Shown here: piece by piece, positions 36,560-45,582 of the stretch
Layout of the letters: every line of letters starts with the position of its first letter
Numbering within the stretch: the stretch's first letter is position 1
Source of the DNA: an uncultured Collinsella sp.
GTDB lineage: Bacteria > Actinomycetota > Coriobacteriia > Coriobacteriales > Coriobacteriaceae
DNA length: 64,000 nucleotides
Direction: 5' to 3'
Assembly (NCBI GenBank): GCA_902493145.1
Contig: CABUOA010000002.1
Coordinates: forward strand, 1 to 64,000
Made by a program: the position numbers and the translations under genes
The notes under the pieces: generated by a model
Told to the model about the DNA's origin: nothing
Seen by the model: only the letters and a program-made list of their open reading frames with translations
Databases searched by the model: none

Positions 36560-37075
36560 CTAGTACTCCACTCCTTCCCTTGCACATATCCCCTGCTCGT
36601 AGGGATGTTTCTTGCACCGCATCTCGGTTATGTAGTCGGCCTTCTCCACGATCTTGCGGGAAGGCGCGCGCCCGGTGAGCGCTACTTCGACGCCGCGCGC
36701 GGACATATCGAGCGCGCGGTCCACGAGCGCCTCGTCGACAAGCCCCTTCGAAAGCGCGTCGAGCGCCTCGTCGAGCACGAGCAGTCCCTCTTGCGCGCCC
36801 TCGAGCTCGGCGAGCGCGGAAGCGAGGTTCCCATCGTGCAGCTCGCACGTCGCGGCAAGTTCTTCCGACGTCATCGACCAGGTAAACTTGTCCGACGCCT
36901 TCCCCGCGAACACGGGCACGCCGAAATGCTCGGCGAGCAGGCGCACCTCCCCGCTTTCGCCGTCTTTCAGGAACTGCACGACGACGACGCGGCGGCCTGC
37001 AGCGAGCATGCGAAGGGCGAGGCCCATCGCCGCCGTGGTCTTGCCTTTGCCGTCGCCATGATACACGTGGATCAT
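36560..37075 (-). CDS. cobO: corrinoid adenosyltransferase (CobO/BtuR type)
   Basis: A 171-residue enzyme that transfers adenosyl from ATP to reduced cobalt of cobyrinate diamide or cobinamide, or salvaged cobalamin. The N-terminal P-loop GDGKGKTTAAMGLALR is characteristic of the CobA/CobO/BtuR family. The C-terminus has TEMRCKKHPYEQGICAREG. ATG 37075 overlaps the cobQ stop by four bases. No PduO-type features. Confidence 0.95.
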   Translation of the reverse strand: MIHVYHGDGKGKTTAAMGLALRMLAAGRRVVVVQFLKDGESGEVRLLAEHFGVPVFAGKASDKFTWSMTSEELAATCELHDGNLASALAELEGAQEGLLVLDEALDALSKGLVDEALVDRALDMSARGVEVALTGRAPSRKIVEKADYITEMRCKKHPYEQGICAREGVEY

Positions 37076-38571
37076 ACGCCCTCCTCGATAATGCGGTAGA
37101 CATACTCCATGTCGAGCGCCCCGCGCACGACGTCGGCCAGGCGGTCAAACTCGCGCGCACGGTGATCGGCCGCGGACGCCGCGCCCGCAGCACCCACGAC
37201 GCTCTCGGGCAGGCCGCGCATGCGCGCGAGCGAGCGCGCGAGGGCGAGCGCAACCCCCGGTTCGTCGAACAGGCCGTGGAGATAGGTTCCGAACACGTTT
37301 CCGCAGGCCGCGCCTTCTGGTTTGCCGCCAATCGTGCCCACAGGAGCGCAGGAGACGGTCGTTTCGCCGTCGTGAATCTCGTACCCGCGCGCCGTCATGC
37401 CGTTCCACACCGAGAACGCGCCTTGGGCGCCCGTGATGCGCAGTGCCGACTGGGCGAGGCGCTTTTCCTCCTTGAACACCGTACTTGCAGGGATGAGCCC
37501 GAGCCCGCGCGCGGTGCCAGCGCCTTCCCTGCCGTGCGGGTCGGAAAGCTCGTCTCCCAAAAGCTGGTAGCCTCCGCATATGCCGAGCACCGGCGTGCCC
37601 GCGCCCGAAAGCGCGCGTACACAGGCTCCGATGCCGCTAGCCGCAAGCCAGCGCGCGTCGTCGAGCGTGGTCTTCGAGCCGGGGAGCACCACCAGGTCGG
37701 GTCGGCCCAGATCGGTCGTCGAGGAAACGTAGCGCACGCACACGCCGGGCACGCGCGAAAGCGGGTCGAAGTCGGTGAAGTTCGACAGATGCGGAAGACG
37801 CACGACGGCGACGTCGATGACGCCGCGCGCCTCGCGGGCAGATAGGCGCGGCGCGAGCGAGTCCTCGTCGTCCAGGTCGAGCGTAAGATACGGCACGACC
37901 CCCACGACGGGAACCCCGCACATCTTCTCGAGCGGGGCCAAACCCGGGCGCAGGATTTCCACATCGCCGCGGAACTTGTTCACCACAAGCCCCCGCAAAA
38001 GCGCGCGGTCCTCGGGCGCAAGGAGCGCGACCGTGCCGTAGAGCTGGGCAAACACCCCGCCCGGGTCGATGTCGCCCGCGAGCAGCACGGGGGAGGACAC
38101 GGCGCGCGCGAGCCCCATGTTGACGATGTCGTTTTCGGCAAGGTTGATTTCGGCGGGGCTGCCGGCGCCCTCGATGACGATGACGTCGTTTTCCTCCGCG
38201 AGCGAATCGAACGCCTCCAAAATCTGCGGCATGAGCGCCTTCTTTCGCGCGAAGTAGTCCCTCGCAGCGAAGGCTCCCTGCGCCTTGCCGGCCACGATGA
38301 GCTGGCTTCGGTGGCCGCTTTCAGGCTTGAGCAGGATGGGGTTCATGCGCACGTCGGGCGCGATGCCGCACGCCTCGGCCTGCATGATCTGGGCGCGCCC
38401 CATCTCGAGCCCGTCGGCCGTGACACCGCTGTTGAGTGCCATGTTCTGGCTCTTGAAGGGAGTCACGCGCAGGCCGTCCTGCGAAAGTACGCGGCACAGC
38501 CCAGCCGCAAGCAGGCTCTTCCCCGCGTTCGACATGGTGCCCTGGATCATGATGGGCTTCGCCCTACCCAC
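37072..38571 (-). CDS. cobQ: cobyric acid synthase
   Basis: A 499-residue CbiP/CobQ amidotransferase that amidates side chains b, d, e and g of adenosylcobyrinate diamide. The N-terminal domain starts MIQGTMSNAGKSLLAAGLCR and continues KSQNMALNSG. A C-terminal class I-like glutaminase domain has the nucleophile Cys in VLGICGGYQLLG. GTG 38571, preceded by GGAGG at 9 bases, overlaps the upstream cobD stop by 8 bases and is preferred. Longer in-frame starts lie inside cobD. Confidence 0.94.
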   Translation of the reverse strand: MGRAKPIMIQGTMSNAGKSLLAAGLCRVLSQDGLRVTPFKSQNMALNSGVTADGLEMGRAQIMQAEACGIAPDVRMNPILLKPESGHRSQLIVAGKAQGAFAARDYFARKKALMPQILEAFDSLAEENDVIVIEGAGSPAEINLAENDIVNMGLARAVSSPVLLAGDIDPGGVFAQLYGTVALLAPEDRALLRGLVVNKFRGDVEILRPGLAPLEKMCGVPVVGVVPYLTLDLDDEDSLAPRLSAREARGVIDVAVVRLPHLSNFTDFDPLSRVPGVCVRYVSSTTDLGRPDLVVLPGSKTTLDDARWLAASGIGACVRALSGAGTPVLGICGGYQLLGDELSDPHGREGAGTARGLGLIPASTVFKEEKRLAQSALRITGAQGAFSVWNGMTARGYEIHDGETTVSCAPVGTIGGKPEGAACGNVFGTYLHGLFDEPGVALALARSLARMRGLPESVVGAAGAASAADHRAREFDRLADVVRGALDMEYVYRIIEEGV

Positions 38572-39787
38572 GGGTATCGACCTCCTTCGCCGAGCCTCGG
38601 CCATCCGCGCCCGCCATAGCGCCGCTGCAAGAAGCGCCGCCCCGTTCGTCGGGTTCGCCTTCGCCCGATGCGCCTTCCGCCCGAAGCGCACGGCTGAACG
38701 CCATCGCAAGCCGGGCATTCTCCTTGCGCGTGCGCACCGCGACGCGGCACCAGAAACGGGACAGTACCGAAAACGAGTCGCACGTGCGGACCAAAACCCC
38801 CTGTTTATACAGGCGCTCGGGGATGTCTTTCGCCGGCGTGCGGACTAAAAGGAAGTTCGCATCCGACGGCACGACGGAAAGCCCGAGCGAGGAGAGCTCG
38901 TGGGAAAGCCACGCTCGCTCGCCCGCCAATACATCGCGCGTGCGCGAGACGTATTCAACGTCCTCCAGGGCGGCGATGCCCGCGGCCTCGGCGACCGAGG
39001 AGACGGGCCACGCCTGCCCCGCCCGGCGAATCCCCTCGATGAGTTGGGCGTTTCCGCTGATCAGATATCCCAACCGCAACCCCGCCATTCCGTAGAGCTT
39101 GGTGAACGCGGAGAGCACGGCCACATGGCGCGAACACGCGGCGCGTGCGGCCACGCTCCTTTCGCGGGCGTCGGGCGCAAATCCGAGAAAGCACTCGTCC
39201 ACGACAAGCAGCGCGCCCACCTGCTCGCAGCGGCAGGCCGCAGCATCGATCACACGGGGGTCGACGAGGCGCCCCGTCGGGTTGTTCGGATTGCAGAGGT
39301 ACGCCACGTCTCTCGGCCCCTCGATCGCGCGGGCGAAGGAGGCAGGCACGTCGAAGTCGTCCGCTTCGGAGAGCGGGAGCTCCTGCACGCATGCGCCGTA
39401 GTACGATGCCGCCTCCGCATATTCAGAGAACGTCGGCGCGCACACGACGAGGCGTTTCGGGCGCACCGCCGCGGCGAGCCGCCAGATGATGTCGGACGCG
39501 CCCGCGCCGCAGACGATAGTATCTTCGGGAATGCCCTGGGCGCGCGCTAGGGCGCGAACGAGGGCGAGGCTTTCCCTATCGGGGTAGGCGTCGATTCGAG
39601 AAAGCGCCTTGCAAGCTGCGGCGACGGCGCGCGGCGAGGGGCCTGCCGGATTCACGTTCACCGAGAAGTCAATGAGGTCGGAGGCGCCCCCTTCGCAAGC
39701 GATGCCGAGCGATTGCGCGCTGCCCCCATGCGTACGGGCGCGCAGGATTCCCCCGGCAGCCCGGGGCGCGGCGTGGTCTTCCCTCAT
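38564..39787 (-). CDS. cobD: L-threonine-O-3-phosphate decarboxylase
   Basis: A 407-residue PLP-dependent aspartate-aminotransferase-fold enzyme that makes (R)-1-amino-2-propanol O-2-phosphate for the nucleotide loop. Shows FSVNVNPAGPS, CNPNNPTGR, VVDECFLGF and the PLP lysine in SAFTKLYGMAGLRLGYL. ATG 39787 overlaps the cbiB stop (ATGA). The last 40 residues are a Gly/Glu/Ser-rich extension beyond the usual fold. No threonine kinase (PduX) gene is in the window, so L-threonine phosphate must come from elsewhere. Confidence 0.92.
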   Translation of the reverse strand: MREDHAAPRAAGGILRARTHGGSAQSLGIACEGGASDLIDFSVNVNPAGPSPRAVAAACKALSRIDAYPDRESLALVRALARAQGIPEDTIVCGAGASDIIWRLAAAVRPKRLVVCAPTFSEYAEAASYYGACVQELPLSEADDFDVPASFARAIEGPRDVAYLCNPNNPTGRLVDPRVIDAAACRCEQVGALLVVDECFLGFAPDARERSVAARAACSRHVAVLSAFTKLYGMAGLRLGYLISGNAQLIEGIRRAGQAWPVSSVAEAAGIAALEDVEYVSRTRDVLAGERAWLSHELSSLGLSVVPSDANFLLVRTPAKDIPERLYKQGVLVRTCDSFSVLSRFWCRVAVRTRKENARLAMAFSRALRAEGASGEGEPDERGGASCSGAMAGADGRGSAKEVDTRG

Positions 39788-40758
39788 GCCATCGCCCCCA
39801 CGGCGAGCACGACCGCCGCGCGCGCGGCGCCGAAGACGACGAGCGCGCATACGGACGCAGCGAGCATGAGCCTTGTCGCCCGGGCGATGTCGCCCCACTC
39901 AATTTCGCGGGACGCGTCTCCTATCGTCGTTTTCTCAACGAGCTTGCCGAAATACACCGCGGGTCCCGCCAGGCGCAGCCCGAGCGCGCCCGCGCACGCT
40001 GACTCGGTCTGCGCCGCGTTCGGGCTCGCATGGCGACGCCTGTCGCGGCGCCAGATGCGCGCCGCCCCGCGCGCGTCGAGCCCGACGATCGGGCACACGA
40101 CGATCATGAGCAGAGCCGATAAGCGCGAGGGAATCCAGTTCAGCGCATCGTCGAGGCGCGCCGAAGCGCAGCCGAAGTCGATGTAGCGCTCGTTTTTGTA
40201 GCCCACCATGCTGTCGAGCGTGTTCACCGCCTTGTACGCCATGCCCAAGGGCGCACCCCCGATCATAAGGTAGAAAAGCGGCGCGATGACGCCGTCGCTC
40301 GCGTTTTCCGCCACCGTTTCCACAGCGGCGCGCGCGACGCCCTGCTCGTCGAGAACAGACGTGTCGCGTCCCACGATGAGCCCGACGGCTTCGCGCGCCG
40401 CAACAAGGCCGCCCTTCGAGAACGCGCGGGCCACGGCCAGGCTCTGGCGGCGCAGCTCGCATGCCGCGAGAATCTGATAGCTCGCCCATGCCTCGGCCAC
40501 GAAGCGCAAGCCGGAGTGAACCATGCCGCAAAGATGCAGGATTCCCCAGGTCAAAAGCCCACACGCAAGCGGAAGCGCCACGGCAAGCACAAGCCCTGCG
40601 GCGCGCGTGCCCGCGGACGTTTGCGGGAATGCGCGCCGCAGGCGGCCTTCGGCCCACGTGATCGCGCGCCCCATAGCGACGACGGGATGGGGAAGCCAGC
40701 GCGGGTCGCCGAAGGCAAGGTCGGCCGCGAACCCGGCGGCGACGGCAAGAATCGTCAT
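39784..40758 (-). CDS. cbiB: adenosylcobinamide-phosphate synthase
   Basis: A 324-residue integral membrane protein (CbiB, CobD in Pseudomonas naming) that joins aminopropanol (phosphate) to adenosylcobyric acid. It begins MTILAVAAGFAADLAFGDPR and has WLPHPVVAMGRAI, ENASDGVIAPLFY and NTLDSMVGYKNERYIDFG, all family-typical, with several hydrophobic spans. ATG 40758 overlaps the upstream stop by one base (TGATG). Confidence 0.94.
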   Translation of the reverse strand: MTILAVAAGFAADLAFGDPRWLPHPVVAMGRAITWAEGRLRRAFPQTSAGTRAAGLVLAVALPLACGLLTWGILHLCGMVHSGLRFVAEAWASYQILAACELRRQSLAVARAFSKGGLVAAREAVGLIVGRDTSVLDEQGVARAAVETVAENASDGVIAPLFYLMIGGAPLGMAYKAVNTLDSMVGYKNERYIDFGCASARLDDALNWIPSRLSALLMIVVCPIVGLDARGAARIWRRDRRRHASPNAAQTESACAGALGLRLAGPAVYFGKLVEKTTIGDASREIEWGDIARATRLMLAASVCALVVFGAARAAVVLAVGAMA

Positions 40759-41759
40759 CACCGGGCATCGCCCCCCGAAGCGGGGCGAACGTCGCGAAGG
40801 CAGCGCCCATCCCAGGTGGCGGCCCATGCGCCGCCCGGCTCGGTATGCACGTCAAAGTACCCCATTTTCGGGACAGCTAGCTCGGAGAGCAGCGCTTTCA
40901 CGGTACCCGCGTGAACGACGAAGACGGCGCGCCCGCTCCCCTGGGCGCGCTCCGATTTGCACGCCTCCCGAAACGACGCGACGACGCGGCGGGTGAAATC
41001 GCTCTTGTCCTCGCCATGCGGGCAGCGCGTCTCGCACCAGGAGTCTACCCAGGCGCGGTAGCGCGCATCCTCTTTAAGCTCGGCGGCGCTTCGCCCCTCG
41101 AAGTCGCCGAAATCCATCTCGCGCAGACCGGGGCACGCCATAAGCTCCGCGTTCGGGAAGAGGATGCGCGCCGTCTGGTCGGTGCGGGCCATGCCGCTCG
41201 TGATAACACGGAACGTGTCACGATCGCACGCGAGGTCGCGCAAAGCGCGCTCGCCCGCGCTCGACAGGGGCTCGTCGGTGCCCGCCCCGCTGTAGCGATG
41301 GTCTTCCGTGCCCGCCGTGGCACCATGGCGCACGAAGACGACTTCCAAAGGCGCGCCCGCGCCCTGCGTCCCTCGAGGCGCATCGGCAAGGTTTCCTTTG
41401 ATGACCTGGGGAATCCCGCACGTCATGCGCACGACGACGTCGGCGCGCGCAGCGAGCGCGCATCCCAGGCGCCCCGCGCGCTCGCGCCATTGGGCGTCTT
41501 CCGCACGCATGGGGACGACCCCCGAGCCGACCAAGGGCAGAATCACTGCGTCGAAGCCGATCAGCCGCTCGAGCGCCCGGTCAGCGTCGAGCGCACGTAC
41601 GAGTTCCTCAGCATGGTATGCGACGCGGCCGGCAAAAGCCGCGGGCACGCCGCCCTCCGCAAGCTGCGCCGCGTCGACGAAATCGTCCGCCGCGAACCCG
41701 AGCTTTTCGCGCACGAAGGTCCTCTTCCCCGAATGCGCGCCACCTACCACGAGCATCAT
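40758..41759 (-). CDS. fusion: incomplete CobU-like kinase domain plus alpha-ribazole phosphatase (CobC-like)
   Basis: A 333-residue two-domain protein. Residues 1-about 130 resemble CobU: P-loop VVGGAHSGKRTF, then GSGVVPM and RADVVVRMTCGIPQVIKG from the C-terminal half of that family. The YxAT and RxxxH segments carrying the guanylylated histidine are not evident. Residues about 140-333 are a histidine phosphatase: VVFVRHGATAGTEDHRYSG and the second His in FVVHAGTVKALL, like CobC/alpha-ribazole phosphatase. A separate CobU lies two genes upstream. ATG 41759 overlaps the cobS stop (ATGA); an extension of 98 codons upstream is antisense-like Arg/Gly-rich sequence within cobS. Confidence 0.82.
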   Translation of the reverse strand: MMLVVGGAHSGKRTFVREKLGFAADDFVDAAQLAEGGVPAAFAGRVAYHAEELVRALDADRALERLIGFDAVILPLVGSGVVPMRAEDAQWRERAGRLGCALAARADVVVRMTCGIPQVIKGNLADAPRGTQGAGAPLEVVFVRHGATAGTEDHRYSGAGTDEPLSSAGERALRDLACDRDTFRVITSGMARTDQTARILFPNAELMACPGLREMDFGDFEGRSAAELKEDARYRAWVDSWCETRCPHGEDKSDFTRRVVASFREACKSERAQGSGRAVFVVHAGTVKALLSELAVPKMGYFDVHTEPGGAWAATWDGRCLRDVRPASGGDAR

Positions 41760-42523
41760 AGGAGCATGCCCCCCACCACCAGCATGGCAAGCATCGCGAG
41801 CTCGGCCCATTGCAGAAACCATCCGGCCAAATCCCCCGTCACCCCGCCGAAGCGGGACAGGGCAACATGGCGGTACCACGCGAGCGCCAAAAGCCCCGCC
41901 ACCGCCATAAGGGCGCCGACGGCCTGAACGCACGCGACCATCCCTGCAGCCGAAGCCGCAGCGAAAGCGCAAAGCGGCACGACGATCGCCGCGCGCTTCT
42001 TCGCAGGCGAGAGCCCCGCGGCCATGCCGTCCGCCCGCGCGGCAGGCCAGCATTCAACGGCGAGTCCCGAAAGCGCGCGGGAGAACACGAGCGAGCACAG
42101 AAGCGCGAGGAACGCCCCCGCCGTAAGCGGCAGCGCGGTGAACAGGGAAAACTGCAGAATAAGGTACACAACAACACCGATGACCCCGAAGGCGCCCGCC
42201 CGCGGGTCGTGCATGATCTCGAGCTTTCGCTCGCGCGGGGCCCAACTTGCAAGCGCATCGGAGGAGTCGCAGAGCCCGTCTAGGTGGATGCCTCCCGTCA
42301 CCGCCACAGGCAGCGCCAAGAGCACGGCCGCGACGATGGTCGCAGGCACGCCGAGCAGGTTCGCCACATGCCCCCACACCGTCATGAGGAAGCCCTCCGC
42401 AAGGCCCACCAGGGGAAACGCGGCAAGTGCATGGGTTGACCCGAAATCGGTCCAGGCCGATTTCGGGACGGGGATGCGCGAGAACGTTCCGAACGCCGCG
42501 CCGATTGCCTCTACCATCTTCAC
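41756..42523 (-). CDS. cobS: adenosylcobinamide-GDP ribazoletransferase (cobalamin synthase)
   Basis: A 255-residue multi-span membrane protein that joins alpha-ribazole (phosphate) to adenosylcobinamide-GDP, the last assembly step. The family motif TGGIHLDGLCDSSDALAS (about residues 76-93) with its acidic residues is intact, as is MHDPRAGAFGVIG. The likely GTG start overlaps the cobU stop (GTGA); ATG 42517 is an alternative. It lies between the two CobU-like genes. Confidence 0.94.
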   Translation of the reverse strand: MKMVEAIGAAFGTFSRIPVPKSAWTDFGSTHALAAFPLVGLAEGFLMTVWGHVANLLGVPATIVAAVLLALPVAVTGGIHLDGLCDSSDALASWAPRERKLEIMHDPRAGAFGVIGVVVYLILQFSLFTALPLTAGAFLALLCSLVFSRALSGLAVECWPAARADGMAAGLSPAKKRAAIVVPLCAFAAASAAGMVACVQAVGALMAVAGLLALAWYRHVALSRFGGVTGDLAGWFLQWAELAMLAMLVVGGMLL

Positions 42524-43068
42524 CTTGTAGGTCCTTCACCTTTCATCCACACGGGAATCCCGCATACCACTTCGACTGCGCGGTCGGCCAGCGCCGCCAC
42601 GCCCGCGTTCACGCGCGCGAGCGCGCGCCTCCATGCCTCGGTCCCCTCATCGTAGCGCATCCCATCGGCGAACACGTCGACGGTGACCACCACCGTATAC
42701 GCAGCGGCCTGAGCGAGCCGTTCGATGCCTCCGAGCACCTCGCGCGCCGCAGCGTCGGGGTCACGTGGGGACAAGCCGCCTTCCGCGAAAAGCTCGTTCG
42801 CAACCAGGTTGCCCACGTCCTCCAAAAGAAGCGTGCAGCCGCGCGGAAGCCCGGGCACTGCGGCGCTCACGTCACGCGTGCGCTCGAGGGTGGAAAACCC
42901 CTTGCCCTCGCGCAGCGCCCGATGGCGCGCGATGCGGCGGGCGCCCTCTTCCCCGAAGGGCTCCATCGTTGCCAGGTACACGCGGGGGCCGTCGTGCCCG
43001 AGGCACAGGGACTCGGCGTAGGCGCTCTTGCCGCTCGCGGCGGCGCCGATGACGAGCGTCACCGTCAT
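42520..43068 (-). CDS. cobU: adenosylcobinamide kinase / guanylyltransferase
   Basis: A 182-residue CobU/CobP. P-loop LVIGAAASGKSAYAESL is followed by VYLATMEP and ARRIARHRALR, which contains the histidine used for GMP transfer, then VVCGIPVWMKG. The NExGxGxVP segment typical of CobU is replaced by VDVFADGMRYDEG, so it is somewhat divergent; the neighbouring fusion protein keeps that segment instead. ATG 43068 overlaps the cobT stop by four bases. Confidence 0.88.
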   Translation of the reverse strand: MTVTLVIGAAASGKSAYAESLCLGHDGPRVYLATMEPFGEEGARRIARHRALREGKGFSTLERTRDVSAAVPGLPRGCTLLLEDVGNLVANELFAEGGLSPRDPDAAAREVLGGIERLAQAAAYTVVVTVDVFADGMRYDEGTEAWRRALARVNAGVAALADRAVEVVCGIPVWMKGEGPTR

Positions 43069-44207
43069 TTCCCGGCCTCGAAATGCTCGTAAGCAGCCAT
43101 GCCAGTCGCCGTGAACGTCTTCCCACCCCGGTACACGCGCAGCGCCGAATCCAGAAGGGGCAGATACGCCATGGCGCCCGCGCCCTCGCCCAAGTGCATG
43201 CCTGCGTCGAGGGGTGCCTTTATGCCGAGCTCGCGAAGGAGCTCCTGGCTTGCGGGTTCGCTTGATGCGTGGGTGCCCACGAGGTAGCCCAAGGCGTTGG
43301 GGCACAGGCGCGCCGCGCACAGGGCCGCCGTGCAGGATATGACCCCGTCGAGGAGCGCCGGCGCCTTCGAGACCGCGGCCCCCAGGTAGAAGCCGCACAT
43401 CGCAGCGATGTCGAAGCCGCCAACCTTCGAGAGCACGTCGATCGGGTCGGCGGGATCGGGCGAGTTCGCGTCGATAGCGCGCTCGACCACGTCGCGCTTG
43501 CGCGCGAGCGAGGCGTCCGAGAGCCCCGCGCCGCGCCCGACGAGGCTCCGCGCGTCCGCCCGGATGAGCACTGCGGCCACCGCCGCCGAGGTGGTCGTGT
43601 TGCCGATGCCCATCTCGCCCGCGGCGAGAAGGCGCACGCCGGCGCGGGCAAGCCCGCACGCGACGGCGATTCCGACCTCAATCGCGCGCACGGCCCCATC
43701 GCGAGACATAGCGGAGCCGTGCGCGATGTTGCCGCTCCCCCGCCGCACGTTCGCGCGCACCATGCGCGCGTCTTCTATGCCCCGAGCCATACCCACGTCG
43801 ACGGGCACGACCTCGGCACCCGCGAACGCCGCCATGCGGCAGGCGCTCGTGGCCCCCTCGCACATGTTGCGCGCGACGGCTCGCGTCACGTCTTGTCCGC
43901 TTTGCGACACGCCTTCGGCAACGACCCCGTTGTCGGAGAAGAATACCGCGAGCGCACGAGGAAACTCGGCCACCTCGGCGCTCCCCTGAGCTGCGGCGAT
44001 ACACGCGACAGCGTCTTCAAAGTCGCCCAATCCCCCCAAGGGGTGCGCGATGGAGTCCCACGCGGCGTACGCGGCGGCGCGGGCGCACTCGTCTGCAGGC
44101 GCGATCCGGGAGAGCGCGGCTTCGAGCACGGCGCCCGGAGCCGACGAGAACGCTCGCTCGACTTCCTCGCGGATGCAGGCAAGCGCGGTTTCGGTTGCTT
44201 CAGCCAT
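43065..44207 (-). CDS. cobT: nicotinate-nucleotide-dimethylbenzimidazole phosphoribosyltransferase
   Basis: A 380-residue CobT that activates the lower-ligand base to alpha-ribazole-5'-phosphate. Features: FFSDNGVVAEGVSQSGQDVT, GEMGIGNTTTSAAVAA, and the catalytic Glu in MHLGEGAGAM near residue 345. ATG 44207 has GAGGAGAC 3 bases upstream and overlaps the cbiA stop by 8 bases. No BluB-type dimethylbenzimidazole gene is in the window, so the base may be scavenged or another benzimidazole used. Confidence 0.95.
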   Translation of the reverse strand: MAEATETALACIREEVERAFSSAPGAVLEAALSRIAPADECARAAAYAAWDSIAHPLGGLGDFEDAVACIAAAQGSAEVAEFPRALAVFFSDNGVVAEGVSQSGQDVTRAVARNMCEGATSACRMAAFAGAEVVPVDVGMARGIEDARMVRANVRRGSGNIAHGSAMSRDGAVRAIEVGIAVACGLARAGVRLLAAGEMGIGNTTTSAAVAAVLIRADARSLVGRGAGLSDASLARKRDVVERAIDANSPDPADPIDVLSKVGGFDIAAMCGFYLGAAVSKAPALLDGVISCTAALCAARLCPNALGYLVGTHASSEPASQELLRELGIKAPLDAGMHLGEGAGAMAYLPLLDSALRVYRGGKTFTATGMAAYEHFEAGK

Positions 44208-45582
44208 GCCGTCTCCTCTCTGCGAACGACGCTGCGGCAGACGCGAACGCGCGCGCAACGTCGGGGTTAGCAGGATAGTACACATGCGGGAAGCCCGCCA
44301 CCAGGGACGGGGTGGTCGTCATGCACGGCCAGCCCTTGTCGCGCCGGGGCTTCTGCGCCCAAAAGTCGCCGCCCGGGCAGGTGGACTGCCAGTAGTGGAA
44401 CTCGTGCGCGCGGATGCGTGTGCCGCGCGGCCCGTAGAGCCCGTCGCGTTGGGAAGTAAGCTCCACGTACCCGAAATGGGACAGCCTTCCCCCGTTCTCG
44501 CTTGCGCCCTCAAGGGCGCCCGCAACAGGCCAGCGCCGCCCCTCGCTATCGGCGATTTCGCGCTGCAGGTACAGAAACCCACCGCATTCGGCGACCGTCG
44601 GCATGCCGGATTCCACCGCGCGCCGCACCGCCTCGCGCATCGGCGCGTTCTCGGAGAGCTGCCGCGCATGGAGCTCCGGGTAGCCGCCCCCCAGATAGAG
44701 GGCGCTTGTCCCCCGGGGCAACTCGCTATCACACAGGGGGCTGAAAAAGGCCAGCTCGCAACCCAGATCCTCGAGCGCGCGCAGGTTCTCCTCGTAGTAG
44801 AACGAGAACGCCTCGTCACGCGCAACGGCGACGATGGGCCGCGCTCCCGCGATCGGCTCCAACCGGTAAGGTTCCTCGCGGATATCGGGTGCCGTCGCCG
44901 CCATTTCGAGCAAGCGGTCGACGTCGACGCTCTTTTCCACCAGCTCGGCCATCTTGTCGATGCGCGCGGAGAGCTGCTCGACCTCGTCGGCGGTCACAAG
45001 CCCCAGATGCCGGCTTTCGAGCGAGAACGCCTCGTCGGCGGGGATATTCCCCAAAACCGCGACGCCCGTGTGCTTCTCGATCGCAGGCGCCGCGTAGGCG
45101 CAGGCAGCGGCGCTCGTCTTGTTCAGCACGACGCCGCGCACGTTCGCACAAGGCAGGAACTCGGCGATGCCGCGGATTACAGCGGCGAGCGATAAAGACG
45201 CCCCGCGCCCGTTCACCACTAAAACGACCGGCGTTTCCGTGTCGCGCGCAACCTGGTAGCTGCTCGCGTCGGCCACGCCGGGCGCCATGCCGTCGTAGAA
45301 GCCCATAACCCCCTCGAGCACCGCGACATCCGCGCCCGCGGCGCCGCGTGCGAGCAGGGCGCGCAGCGTCGGGGCGTCGGTGAAGAAGCCGTCTAAATTG
45401 CCCGAGCGCGCACCCACGACGCGGCGATGAAAGAGCGGGTCAATGTAGTCGGGGCCGCATTTGAAGGCCGCGCATGCAATGCCGCGGCGCGCGAGCGCGC
45501 GCAGGAGCGCGCACGTTACGACCGTCTTGCCGCTCCCGCTCGAGGGCGCAGCGACCATGAAGCGCGGGATGGACGTGCTCAC
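44200..45582 (-). CDS. cbiA: cobyrinate a,c-diamide synthase
   Basis: A 460-residue CbiA amidotransferase that amidates side chains a and c of cobyrinate using glutamine. The N-terminal ATPase domain starts RFMVAAPSSGSGKTVVTCAL and continues FKCGPDYIDPLFH. The C-terminal glutaminase domain has ALYLGGGYPELHA and the Cys nucleophile in VAECGGFLYL. Typical length. It overlaps the CbiET gene by four bases at its start. Confidence 0.95.
   Translation of the reverse strand: MSTSIPRFMVAAPSSGSGKTVVTCALLRALARRGIACAAFKCGPDYIDPLFHRRVVGARSGNLDGFFTDAPTLRALLARGAAGADVAVLEGVMGFYDGMAPGVADASSYQVARDTETPVVLVVNGRGASLSLAAVIRGIAEFLPCANVRGVVLNKTSAAACAYAAPAIEKHTGVAVLGNIPADEAFSLESRHLGLVTADEVEQLSARIDKMAELVEKSVDVDRLLEMAATAPDIREEPYRLEPIAGARPIVAVARDEAFSFYYEENLRALEDLGCELAFFSPLCDSELPRGTSALYLGGGYPELHARQLSENAPMREAVRRAVESGMPTVAECGGFLYLQREIADSEGRRWPVAGALEGASENGGRLSHFGYVELTSQRDGLYGPRGTRIRAHEFHYWQSTCPGGDFWAQKPRRDKGWPCMTTTPSLVAGFPHVYYPANPDVARAFASAAASFAERRRHG

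Noticed and set aside
41760..42053. 98-codon N-terminal extension of the CobU-phosphatase fusion
   Set aside because: The extension lies within cobS in another frame, is Arg/Gly-rich and unlike any CobU N-terminus. The MM start overlapping the cobS stop fits the operon pattern.
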